This document shows positions 15,699 through 23,885 of a stretch of 35,842 nucleotides of DNA, piece by piece. The notes beneath the pieces were generated by a model. It ran no database searches. It was given only the letters and a program-made list of their open reading frames with translations, and was not told where the DNA came from. The stretch is taken from positions 1 through 35,842 of the forward strand of contig CACORA010000020.1 in NCBI GenBank assembly GCA_902629495.1, given 5' to 3'. Position 1 is the stretch's first letter. Every line of letters begins with the position of its first letter. Position numbers and translations under genes: made by a program. Origin of the DNA: Planctomycetaceae bacterium. GTDB lineage: Bacteria > Planctomycetota > Planctomycetia > Pirellulales > UBA1268.

Positions 15699-16941
15699 GA
15701 CTTCCGCCACCAGTGGCAACATGGATTCACTGTTAGACGCGCTCACGAACGTCGTGGGAATTCTTGTGATTGTGCTTGTTGCCGTTCAGCTTTCAAGTCA
15801 GGAGGCTGCGAAAAATATTGTAGAAGAATTCGAAAAAACAATTACGCCGGATAAGCAAGCTCAGGCACAGCAGAAGGCTGAAGAGGTGACACAAGAACTC
15901 GTACGGATGGAAGCGTTGATCGAGCGCGAAAAGCGCATGCAAACTGGGGATCCAACGATGGCAATCAACGCTTTACAAGCCGAACTTGGCCAACTTCGAA
16001 AACGCATACGACGTGAACAAGACACTTACGAACAGAAACGTAAAGACGTAGCACAACAACAGACGGAGGTCATGAAGCAAGTCGATGGACTCTATAAACA
16101 GATTGCAGAACTGGAGAAGAAAACTGACTTGGCAGAGGTCCAGCGTGTTGCGCTTATGACGGAACTGAATACAACTAGGCCTACAAAGGCACCGCCCGTC
16201 AAAGAGGTCCGGCTGCCTTCACCCAAGCCGTCATTCATGTTTGTGCCAAATGCGAAGGGGGAACCAGAACGCAAAGATTTGAAGCCAATATTTGTTCTCT
16301 GCCGTGGCACACAGGTCATTCCATTTCCAATCAATGGGCTCTCCTTAAAGGAAAACCCAGCGCTCAGCAGGTGGTTTAGCCGAACGCTTACGTCACTGAA
16401 ACTCATAGCTGACACAGACGGTTGGATTAGTCCCAATCCACGGTTACCAAATAAAGATCCACTCACATCGAATGACGCTATTGGAGATGCCATTGCTAGA
16501 AAGTCCATCGAAACGCCCCCTGTTTTACCAGGCTACAATGATTTTGAGTTTTCTATCACCAAGCGTGGCCGAGACTTAAGACTTGTGCTCACACCAAAAG
16601 AAAATGCAGGCGAAAATATCTCAAAAGCATCATCAAAGGGAGGACAATTGAACAGAATGCTTTTCGAGATTGCCAAGAGTGACAACCCATATCGGTATAT
16701 CAAATTTCTGGTTGAGCCTGATGCATTTGAAACATATCTTGAATTACGTCAGTTCACGGATACGTGGACAATGCCTGGAAATACAACCGTCGAAGGATGG
16801 CCTGCTGGTTGGGAGCCTATTCAGCCAGAGTCCTATACACGGGAATACTCCGTCGGCGCACGGGCTGGTAAAAAACCACCTCCTTCACCAAATGCTCCTC
16901 GTAAGTCAGGACCACGTGTTGTTGGGAATGAACTTGATTAG
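15679..16941 (+). CDS. ExbD/TolR/MotB-like single-pass coiled-coil protein 2
   Basis: A 420-residue paralogue of the preceding protein. The start at 15679 is chosen for its very strong ribosome site and because upstream codons would only repeat the neighbour's C-terminus in another frame. A basic MRRRRNK start precedes a single membrane segment (about 18-38) with D20 in SLLDALTNVVGILVIVLV, aligning without gaps to the LDILACVIGNLILI segment of the neighbour. Coiled coil spans about 45-165 (QQKAEEVTQELVRMEALIERE, RKDVAQQQTEVMKQ). The C-terminal domain contains YIKFLVEPDAFETYLELRQ at 340-358, matching the neighbour's FLMRSDGLNVYNTVR pattern, then a Pro/Lys-rich tail. It ends 5 bp from the convergent permease gene. 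Together with the two genes before it, it forms a probable ion-driven complex. Confidence 0.82.
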   Translation: MRRRRNKTSATSGNMDSLLDALTNVVGILVIVLVAVQLSSQEAAKNIVEEFEKTITPDKQAQAQQKAEEVTQELVRMEALIEREKRMQTGDPTMAINALQAELGQLRKRIRREQDTYEQKRKDVAQQQTEVMKQVDGLYKQIAELEKKTDLAEVQRVALMTELNTTRPTKAPPVKEVRLPSPKPSFMFVPNAKGEPERKDLKPIFVLCRGTQVIPFPINGLSLKENPALSRWFSRTLTSLKLIADTDGWISPNPRLPNKDPLTSNDAIGDAIARKSIETPPVLPGYNDFEFSITKRGRDLRLVLTPKENAGENISKASSKGGQLNRMLFEIAKSDNPYRYIKFLVEPDAFETYLELRQFTDTWTMPGNTTVEGWPAGWEPIQPESYTREYSVGARAGKKPPPSPNAPRKSGPRVVGNELD

Positions 16942-16946
16942 CCGGA

Positions 16947-18158
16947 TTACTTATCACTGAGTATCACGGCCCATCCTTCACCTCCATCAATGTGGGTCAG
17001 GACAATTTTGACCGCAGCTAACATGGGATAGGCAAGAAGCAGGCCAAGTACACCCCACACCCATCCCCAATAGGCCAGCCATAAAAACATAAGCGTTGGG
17101 TCAAGGTTGAGCTGCTGTCCTGACATTTTTATTTCAACGAAATCAATCCAAACAAAACGGTTGACAACAAGGACGACTCCCATCAACACTGCTGCACCAA
17201 TACTTGGAAGTGCAACAAACCCAAGTAAGATTGGTGGGATGCATGCTGCAAGGCTTCCTATATAGGTAATGTAATTGGCAGCAAAAAATAGAAAGGCCCA
17301 CAAAAGCCAGTAATCGAGTCCACTGAATGCCATAATAAGCCCTGCCGTTGCTCCCATTCCAATCCCGACGATTGTCTTGACGGCCATGAATCGCTCCATG
17401 GAGTCCGTGATTCCTTTTCCAATGCGCAGTAATCGCTCGCTCCGCTCTCCTGGAAACCCACGGGTGATTTTGTTGGGCATTCTGCTGCTACCCATAAAGA
17501 GAAAGACCAGATAGACAAGGACCAATGTGAAGACCTCAACAAACTCAAAACTATGTGAAAAAACATAATCAATTGTTTCTTTTGAGACACTTCGAAATAC
17601 CTCTGTATATAGGTTATTGGCAGGTGTGAGCGTAGCCGTATCCCGTTGAGTTAGATCCGAATCGGAATCATTAGAAAGTGCATCATTGGCTGATGCGTTG
17701 TTGGTCTCACTTGGTTCAGACGTAGTTGGTGCGTCTGTTTCCGTCGTTTCCTTCTTTTGAGATTTTTCCACTGGGGACCATGGTATCATCTCCCCAATTG
17801 GCGGTACGCGCTTGATGAGTCGAGCAATACTTCGCTCATAATCTGGCCATCGCTTCTGAAAGGTGGATGCCTCGCGCGCAACGAGTTGCCCCACAAGAAC
17901 AGACGCCAACGCAAGGCCAAGAAGAAGGACAACATACGCAGCCCGTCGACCAATACCGAGCCTCACGAGTGAATTCACTCCGAACAGTGCTGCATAGTAA
18001 AGGAATACAGCGAGAAGAAATGGCTTGAGTACTGGACCGAGAAGTGTGACAACAGCTCCAATAGCCAGTACTGCTAATACAACGAGTGCTGACGTTGCCG
18101 CTTGAATCGGCTGGAAAATTGTATTGGATTCTGTATCGTCTTGTACGGCATGCTTCAT
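16947..18158 (-). CDS. AI-2E (PerM/TqsA) family permease
   Basis: A 403-residue multi-pass membrane protein of the AI-2E transporter family. N-terminal paired helices (SALVVLAVLAIGAVVTLLGP, then FLLAVFLYYAALFGVNSLV) are followed by the third helix (AAYVVLLLGLALASVLVG). A C-terminal block has VEVFTLVLVYLVFLFMG, IVGIGMGATAGLIMAFSG, and an AYWGWVWGVLGLLLAYPMLA ending typical of the family. Residues about 120-172 are a Ser/Thr/Asp/Asn-rich, low-complexity insert in the large loop, longer than usual. Known members export or import varied solutes, and the name is historical, so no signalling role is implied. AGGA 7 nt before the ATG supports the start. The gene converges with the channel operon (5-bp gap) and diverges from the dehydrogenase (28-bp gap). 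Confidence 0.9.
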   Translation of the reverse strand: MKHAVQDDTESNTIFQPIQAATSALVVLAVLAIGAVVTLLGPVLKPFLLAVFLYYAALFGVNSLVRLGIGRRAAYVVLLLGLALASVLVGQLVAREASTFQKRWPDYERSIARLIKRVPPIGEMIPWSPVEKSQKKETTETDAPTTSEPSETNNASANDALSNDSDSDLTQRDTATLTPANNLYTEVFRSVSKETIDYVFSHSFEFVEVFTLVLVYLVFLFMGSSRMPNKITRGFPGERSERLLRIGKGITDSMERFMAVKTIVGIGMGATAGLIMAFSGLDYWLLWAFLFFAANYITYIGSLAACIPPILLGFVALPSIGAAVLMGVVLVVNRFVWIDFVEIKMSGQQLNLDPTLMFLWLAYWGWVWGVLGLLLAYPMLAAVKIVLTHIDGGEGWAVILSDK

Positions 18159-18186
18159 GGTTTGTCCTACTTCGGTGTCGTATCAT

Positions 18187-19140
18187 ATGTCAGGTCCTCC
18201 ATTTTCTACCATTGCATCTTCAAACGAATTTCCAGCGTGTCCTGGGAAAACGCGTATCGGTTGGATCGGCTTGGGCGTTATGGGGCGATCCATGGCGGCT
18301 CATCTGCTCAACGCTGGCTATGAGATGTTCGTACACACCCGGCGGAAATCAACCGCCGAAACATTACTGGAACAGGGTGCTACCTGGTGTGACTCTCCCT
18401 CCGCAGTCGCCTCCGATACTCATATTGTATGTGTGATGGTCGGTTTTCCAGATGATGTGAGAAAGGTGGTGTTGGGACCTCAGGGTGTACTCAATGGTGC
18501 TCGGGAAGGCATCATCATGGTGGATCACACCACCAGCTCCCCTGCCCTTGCGTCTGAGATTGCTGAGAAAGCGCTTTCTCAGAATTGTGTGAGCCTTGAC
18601 GCTCCGGTTTCTGGCGGTGATATCGGCGCCCGAAACGGAACCCTTACGATCATGGTTGGAGGTGACACACAGGCACAGAATGCTGTTGCTCCGTATTGGA
18701 ACATCCTTGCAAAAACGGTTGTCGCATGTGGAGGCCCTGGTGATGGGCAGAAAACAAAGCTCACAAACCAAGTGGCGATTGCGGCCAGCATGGTTGCCAT
18801 GTGTGAAGCACTCCTTTTTGCCTCGCGTGCTGGACTTGATATGCATACCACACTTCAAGCTATTTCAGGCGGAGCCGCAGGCAGTTGGTCACTGTCAAAC
18901 CTTGCGCCACGTATCCTTACACATGATTTTGATCCTGGTTTCTTTGTTGAGCACTTTGTGAAGGACATGCGGCTCGCACTGGACGAGTGTCGCCGCATGA
19001 AGCTCATACTTCCCGGACTGGAACTGGCCTCTACGCTGTATGATAAATTGATGCAACAAGGCCACGGTCGTCTGGGCACACAAGCACTTATGCGCGTACT
19101 TGCTGACATGAACAACGCATCTTTGCCAATGTCTTCGTAG
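18187..19140 (+). CDS. 3-hydroxyisobutyrate dehydrogenase-family NAD(P) oxidoreductase
   Basis: A 317-residue beta-hydroxyacid dehydrogenase. The nucleotide-binding fold starts with RIGWIGLGVMGRSMAAHLL (about residues 23-41). The substrate motif DAPVSGGDIGARNGTL is present near 140-155, and the catalytic Lys in GDGQKTKLTNQ near 185-195. A C-terminal all-helical domain follows. The substrate cannot be told from sequence; 2-hydroxy-3-oxopropionate, 3-hydroxyisobutyrate, succinic semialdehyde and related acids are all known for the family. I chose the ATG at 18187. Earlier in-frame starts (TTG at 18124, ATG at 18157) overlap the divergent permease start and add residues unlike the family. It is followed 25 bp later by an SMR exporter on the same strand. 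Confidence 0.88.
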   Translation: MSGPPFSTIASSNEFPACPGKTRIGWIGLGVMGRSMAAHLLNAGYEMFVHTRRKSTAETLLEQGATWCDSPSAVASDTHIVCVMVGFPDDVRKVVLGPQGVLNGAREGIIMVDHTTSSPALASEIAEKALSQNCVSLDAPVSGGDIGARNGTLTIMVGGDTQAQNAVAPYWNILAKTVVACGGPGDGQKTKLTNQVAIAASMVAMCEALLFASRAGLDMHTTLQAISGGAAGSWSLSNLAPRILTHDFDPGFFVEHFVKDMRLALDECRRMKLILPGLELASTLYDKLMQQGHGRLGTQALMRVLADMNNASLPMSS

Positions 19141-19165
19141 TCATTAACTACAGGAAACAACTGCT

Positions 19166-19579
19166 ATGAACACACTCAATCCGTGGCTTATTCTCTGCAT
19201 CGCTATTGTTGTAGAAGTTGCAGGGACACTCTGCTTGAAACTCACAACTGTCGTTGATGGCGTGCCCACTAAAATACTGACTGGGACCGGAGTAGGTGTC
19301 TTCTATCTAGCAACATTATTTCTCATGACAATCGTCGTCAAACAGCTGGATGTTGGAATAGCGTATGCCGTGTGGTCTGGTGTTGGCACAGCGCTCATTA
19401 CAATCTCTGGAATAATTCTTTTCAGCGAGAGTATCGCATGGTCAAAACTCGCTGGGGTGGTATGTATTATTGCCGGCGTGGGTTTATTGCATGTGTCTTC
19501 CAAAGAGTCTACCAGTCGGGCCAGCGAGCAACGCAGGCAAGAAAATAAGGTCTCCAACGAGAGCCATCCCCAGCAATGA
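19166..19579 (+). CDS. SMR-family small multidrug/cation exporter (EmrE-like)
   Basis: A 137-residue four-helix membrane protein. The conserved membrane glutamate is E17 in CIAIVVEVAGTLCLK, matching E14 of EmrE. The signature YAVWSGVGTALITISG (near residues 67-82) is EmrE-type rather than Gdx/SugE-type. Known family role: proton-coupled antiport of small cationic or guanidinium-like compounds as antiparallel dimers. The core is about 110 residues; the last 27 are a hydrophilic tail (SSKESTSRASEQRRQENK) that exists only because the frame runs 96 bp into the convergent MMPL exporter gene. AGGAA about 9 nt before the ATG supports the start. Probably cotranscribed with the dehydrogenase gene just upstream. 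Confidence 0.9.
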   Translation: MNTLNPWLILCIAIVVEVAGTLCLKLTTVVDGVPTKILTGTGVGVFYLATLFLMTIVVKQLDVGIAYAVWSGVGTALITISGIILFSESIAWSKLAGVVCIIAGVGLLHVSSKESTSRASEQRRQENKVSNESHPQQ

Positions 19580-21739
19580 TGCGAGCAAGTAGCCAAACTG
19601 AGAGATTGGCTGAAAATCACACAATGCGAATACCGCAAACGCGAATCCTAAGATAAGTGACGTCCGCGTGATTGGAACAGCAGATCGCACGAGTGCCTGA
19701 TCAATACAGTTGTCGATCGCGTCAGGGTGTTTCTTCCCTGCACGCTTAAACCACGTAAGCAGATGTGCCGTATCATCAACTGAAATACCGAGTGCAACAC
19801 TTGCCGTCATCATGCCTCCAACATCAAGAGGCCTACCGAGCCAACCGAGCACACCAAAGACACATATCGGAGGCAGAATATTAGGGATCATCGCGAGTGT
19901 GCCAGCAATGGGACTGCGTAAAAAGAGAGAAAGAACACCCACGATTGTCACGAATGCAATGGCAAAGCTCTTCAGGAGTGATTCGAGTAACTCTCGCTGG
20001 GCAGCGATCACCAACGGCACTCCTCCTGTGCATATGAGCTCATCCGGTTGCGCGACATCAAGAAAGGCAGCCGCCCGTGCAACGATCTCTCGTATCGAGC
20101 CCTCAAGCTTCTGCTGTTTTTGAGCTGTGAAATTTGCCACTCGAAGTGAAATTCTCCAGAGTTGTTGCCCATCAGACTGCGCCACCATTTCTGTGTCGAT
20201 GAGCCTCTCAAGATTGCGTCGCAAACGTCCATCCACCACCCCACGGCGGATCACAGACTGGACCTGGCCACGATCAGCAAACCCGATAATGTCATCCGGC
20301 AAAAATGTTGCTGCCGAAATAGTTCCGCGTATGTCTTCAAGTGGCATAAGGCGCACCTGTGTTTCCTGCGTAAGTGCAGCACGATCGCTCAGGCCTGTGT
20401 GTGGTTCATTAAAGACAAGGACGGCGTCAATAGTCTGAAATGGTGTTATATGTGTGTTAAACCATTGGAGATCTTCTATCCAGTGGCTTTTCGGTGGAAG
20501 AAAGCGTGCAGGACGTACTTCTGTATGAATTTGATACAGTCCAACGCAGCCAAGGATGAGTGCACCGAGGCACAGACCTGTTGAAAGTCGGTAGCGTGCA
20601 ACCAGCCGCCGTATCCATTGCGTAAAGACTGGCCATGACGATGCGTGTGTTGTTGCCACCTTCCGAGGAGGAAATACCTGCAGTAATGCTGGCAGGACCG
20701 AAAACACAATGAGAAAAGAAAGACTCGCTCCCAAGGCCGCAAAAATTCCAAATTCCCACACTGGTCTGACTTGGCTCACACATAGGGATAGCATGCCAAG
20801 TACTGTGGTCAGCATCGCAATGCTTCCCGGCTGCCATCCAAGGGACACTGCAACTGCTGGGGCATCTTGGATTCCATGGCGCCTTACCTCATCATTCCAG
20901 TAGGACACAAGGTGTACTCCTGCAGAGATGGAGAGCACGAATGTCACAGCAGGCACAAGTGTGACCAGCATGTTCATCGATGTTCCTGAAAAATACACCA
21001 ACGCTTCAATTGATAGCGAACAAACCCCGGCTACCGCAATCACCATCACGCCAAGTCGAAGGCTCCCCAGTGAAAGACAAGCAACAAGCAACGCAACACC
21101 CATTGCCAGATTCGACCACGTGGCTGTGGTACGTTCGTTTTCAATGTCAATCGCAACGCCAATGACAGCGTCACCAGTCAATCGAATTTCATCGCGGGGC
21201 TTCCCAGACTGTTCGACGGCTTTGTTCTGTAGCCAGAAATATGCATCTTGACGGCTCGCGTCATCCAGTGGGAAGAGTGTCACGACGCAACATGTTGTCT
21301 GTCCATCCGGTCCTACCAATGCCCCACGGAGCCTTTCTGTTGCGTTTCGTCTTTCTACGGCGGCCACATCAACAATCTGATCCCGAAGCCGCGTGCCAGT
21401 GGTCACTGACGCAAACCAACGCGGCAGTCCACTGGAGTCGGCCTGGGACTGACGTTTCTCTATGCTTGCCGCCAGCCGTTCAAGGAGCGGATTGTCGAGT
21501 GTGCAGCCATCCCAACTTATGAAAATAGTTTCATCCGGCCCAAAGTCACGGAGAAAGTCTTGGTATGCCTGAGTCACAGGTGAACGTTCTGGGAGCCACC
21601 CTAAAACGCTGTTATCCCGTCGATCATATGCATGGTGGGATCCCCAACCAATGATGGGCAGAAGACAGAGCGTTGTCAGCAGAATGTGTTTGGAATAACG
21701 AGAAAACACATGGCTATCCATGACAGAATCCACAAACAT
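19484..21739 (-). CDS. MMPL/RND-superfamily exporter
   Basis: A 751-residue transporter built as two repeats, each with one N-terminal helix, a large extracytoplasmic loop and a bundle of five helices. First bundle: NLAMGVALLVACLSLGSLRL onward, near residues 210-355. Second bundle: FAIAFVTIVGVLSLFLRSP onward, near 600-745. The second half keeps the charged membrane motif GISVDDTAHLLTW expected of proton-driven MMPL/HpnN proteins. The matching place in the first half reads LSISAGVHLVSYW and lacks the acidic pair, so the halves are asymmetric. Known substrates are lipids, hopanoids or hydrophobic compounds. It is read divergently from a sulfotransferase and lies close to a putative amino-lipid gene set, so a lipid cargo is plausible. 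Start uncertain between 21739 and the ATG at 21721; neither has a clear ribosome site. Confidence 0.88.
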   Translation of the reverse strand: MFVDSVMDSHVFSRYSKHILLTTLCLLPIIGWGSHHAYDRRDNSVLGWLPERSPVTQAYQDFLRDFGPDETIFISWDGCTLDNPLLERLAASIEKRQSQADSSGLPRWFASVTTGTRLRDQIVDVAAVERRNATERLRGALVGPDGQTTCCVVTLFPLDDASRQDAYFWLQNKAVEQSGKPRDEIRLTGDAVIGVAIDIENERTTATWSNLAMGVALLVACLSLGSLRLGVMVIAVAGVCSLSIEALVYFSGTSMNMLVTLVPAVTFVLSISAGVHLVSYWNDEVRRHGIQDAPAVAVSLGWQPGSIAMLTTVLGMLSLCVSQVRPVWEFGIFAALGASLSFLIVFSVLPALLQVFPPRKVATTHASSWPVFTQWIRRLVARYRLSTGLCLGALILGCVGLYQIHTEVRPARFLPPKSHWIEDLQWFNTHITPFQTIDAVLVFNEPHTGLSDRAALTQETQVRLMPLEDIRGTISAATFLPDDIIGFADRGQVQSVIRRGVVDGRLRRNLERLIDTEMVAQSDGQQLWRISLRVANFTAQKQQKLEGSIREIVARAAAFLDVAQPDELICTGGVPLVIAAQRELLESLLKSFAIAFVTIVGVLSLFLRSPIAGTLAMIPNILPPICVFGVLGWLGRPLDVGGMMTASVALGISVDDTAHLLTWFKRAGKKHPDAIDNCIDQALVRSAVPITRTSLILGFAFAVFALCDFQPISQFGYLLASLLGMALVGDLIFLPALLAGPTGRLFGRHMQ

Positions 21740-21837
21740 TCTTAGCGCAAGACGTTCACAAATGAATTGAAAGAGGGTACCCTGCTTGCCTCAATCATAC
21801 CATTGCATAGACGTTTTTTTCGTGCTCCGGTGACTCA

Positions 21838-22950
21838 ATGTCGAATCGTCGTCGTTTGATATTTCCCATGTGGACAGGTGTTCGATTCCTTCCATGGATC
21901 CAACGGCTCGCTTTACATAACTTCCGTATTTCACCGTCGCGCATTCCCCGCGCTGTATTCATCACTCTGTTGAGTGCTGCGGGAGAACTCTTGGCTTTTA
22001 TGCAATGGTTTATTTGGGGACATGGGCTGAAACAATCGGCCATCGAGTCCGATCCTATTGTTATTGTTGGCCATTGGCGAAGCGGTACGACTCTTCTTCA
22101 TGAGCTTCTTGCGTGCGATCAACATCTTTATGCCCCAACAACAGCACAATGCGCCTGTCCAACGCATTTCGTTTTATCAGAGCAGTTTGCACATGACTGG
22201 CTTGGAACGCTTCTTCCACGCAATCGACCGATGGATCAAATGCCAATGGGATATCAGAAGCCCCAGGAGGATGAACTCGCACTGTGTAATCTTGGCATGC
22301 CCAGCCCATGGTGGGTTATTGCATTTCCAAACGAACCCATCCCCGATACGGACTATAAAGACCTTGAGCACGTAGCACCGTCGGCTCGGCGACAGTGGGT
22401 TCGTGCGTGGACAACTTTTTTAAGGCATGTTCAATTCGAACACCGCGGAAGGCTGTTGCTGAAGAATCCACTGCACTCGTATCGCATTCCACTTATTCGA
22501 GAGGTCTTTCCAGAAACCCATTTCATTCACATTGTTCGTAATCCCTATGAGTTAGTCCCATCGTGCTTACATTTTTGGAAAAAAATGTTTGATCAGTATG
22601 GACTCCAACGGGCAACATGCGAACACCTCGAGGATCAGGTATTTGCATCCATTATTGAAATGAACCAACGACTTACCGACACGTGGAGCCAGGTGTCCCC
22701 AGCCCATCGTCTGCGAGTTCGGTATGAAGACCTCACCCAGCATCCATTAAACACACTGCGACATATCTATGTTCACTTTCAGTGGCAGGGAATTGAGGAC
22801 GTCCTGCCGAAGTGGAAAGCCTATCTTCAGGCACATCAACACTATCAACCAAACAAATACGACGTCGACCAGTGTCTCCGAGAACGTATCACAACACAGC
22901 TTGGGCCTCTCCTTAGCGAGTATGAGCACTCATTGTCTCGTCCGTCATAA
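21838..22950 (+). CDS. Sulfotransferase
   Basis: A 370-residue PAPS-dependent sulfotransferase (Sulfotransfer_3-like). The 5'-phosphosulfate loop is GHWRSGTTLLHELL (78-91). The 3'-phosphate-binding strand and Arg occur in HFIHIVRNPYELVPSC near 228-243. The N-terminus is basic and then weakly hydrophobic (FITLLSAAGELLAFMQWFIWG, 41-61), possibly membrane-associated rather than secreted. Known role: transfer of a sulfuryl group to an alcohol or amine on a sugar or lipid; the acceptor here is unknown. The gene is divergent from the MMPL exporter (98-bp gap). Its last 38 bp overlap the extended SDR gene on the other strand. GGTGA just before the ATG gives moderate start support. Confidence 0.9.
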   Translation: MSNRRRLIFPMWTGVRFLPWIQRLALHNFRISPSRIPRAVFITLLSAAGELLAFMQWFIWGHGLKQSAIESDPIVIVGHWRSGTTLLHELLACDQHLYAPTTAQCACPTHFVLSEQFAHDWLGTLLPRNRPMDQMPMGYQKPQEDELALCNLGMPSPWWVIAFPNEPIPDTDYKDLEHVAPSARRQWVRAWTTFLRHVQFEHRGRLLLKNPLHSYRIPLIREVFPETHFIHIVRNPYELVPSCLHFWKKMFDQYGLQRATCEHLEDQVFASIIEMNQRLTDTWSQVSPAHRLRVRYEDLTQHPLNTLRHIYVHFQWQGIEDVLPKWKAYLQAHQHYQPNKYDVDQCLRERITTQLGPLLSEYEHSLSRPS

Positions 22951-23884
22951 GGAGTGACTGAAAGGCTTCAGCACTTGAGTGATTACACGAAAAGCCGCAT
23001 TCATTGTGCAAGCGATTTCCAGTCATAAGCCATGGATAGCACATATATGAGACTAATCCCGGAGGCACAGATACCCATGGCAAATGAAGCGCCCACCATA
23101 CCCAGGCGATTGACATGAGCATGGAAGAAGGCATCCGTATAGCAGGAATACCCATCGCACGCGCAAGTTGCGTTTGCGTAAGTGAATCTTCCGGGGTCAA
23201 ATTGTAGGGACCACGTCCGGCATGCATGAGGATTGCCATGGTACCTCTTGCTACATCTTCAGCATGAATAAACTGAAGAGCGGTGTCCCTCCCATCTGGA
23301 AGCACAAGAAACGGAACTGTCAGAAAAATATCCAATAAAAAATTCTTCGCCTGTGGACTACAAATGATGGCGGGCCGGGTGATTGCCACCGCAATATCTG
23401 TATGTATGTGTGCGAATGACGCCACATCGGATTCCACAACACCTTTGTCCCGTGCATAGTAGTATTGTGGACTTGGACGCAAAGGGGCATCTTCCGCATA
23501 GCCACCGCCTGCCTGAGGCCTCGCACCATAGACAGTGCCGCTACTGGCGACAAGCAGTTGCTTTGGTTGACAGGCCGCCGCTGCGGCTAAAACAGCTCGT
23601 GTCCCATCAATATTGATAGACCGCATCTGTTTTTGATTGCGCTGAGGCTGGACCGCATACGCGAGATGAATGATCGCATCAGGAGCGTAATCGACAATAG
23701 CCTGCGTCGCGCGTTCCTCTCGTATATCATAATGACACAGAACGTCTGGCTTGATTGCATGATGTGTTCCAACATCTACACCAAGCACATGAATGTGCGG
23801 GTGGTTCTTGCGTATTTCACCCAACAAGGCTTGGCCGTAAAGCCCACCACTTCCTGTGACTACCATTCGATTGAGTGATGGCAT
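22913..23884 (-). CDS. Extended SDR, NAD-dependent epimerase/dehydratase family
   Basis: A 323-residue extended short-chain dehydrogenase. The cofactor loop is VVTGSGGLYGQALL at residues 8-21 (GxxGxxG), followed by an acidic residue after the second strand (LGVDVGTH). The catalytic Tyr and Lys appear in YYYARDKGVVE (YxxxK), with the upstream Ser in VASSGTVYG. Known relatives act on nucleotide sugars, sterols or lipids; the Caulobacter ceramide reductase CerR belongs to this broad superfamily, which matters given the neighbours. I use the ATG at 23884, 1 nt after the stop of the preceding hydrolase gene, because GGAGGG lies 9 nt upstream. A longer frame would run inside the hydrolase gene. The two are therefore one operon. 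Confidence 0.87.
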   Translation of the reverse strand: MPSLNRMVVTGSGGLYGQALLGEIRKNHPHIHVLGVDVGTHHAIKPDVLCHYDIREERATQAIVDYAPDAIIHLAYAVQPQRNQKQMRSINIDGTRAVLAAAAACQPKQLLVASSGTVYGARPQAGGGYAEDAPLRPSPQYYYARDKGVVESDVASFAHIHTDIAVAITRPAIICSPQAKNFLLDIFLTVPFLVLPDGRDTALQFIHAEDVARGTMAILMHAGRGPYNLTPEDSLTQTQLARAMGIPAIRMPSSMLMSIAWVWWALHLPWVSVPPGLVSYMCYPWLMTGNRLHNECGFSCNHSSAEAFQSLLMTDETMSAHTR

Positions 23885-23885
23885 A

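Noticed and set aside
13092..16941. Zorya-type phage defence system, because of the MotA-like protein with a long tail
   Set aside because: The peg proteins lack a visible OmpA-like domain, and no ZorC, ZorD or ZorE-like gene (helicase, nuclease) is nearby; the operon ends at a convergent permease gene.
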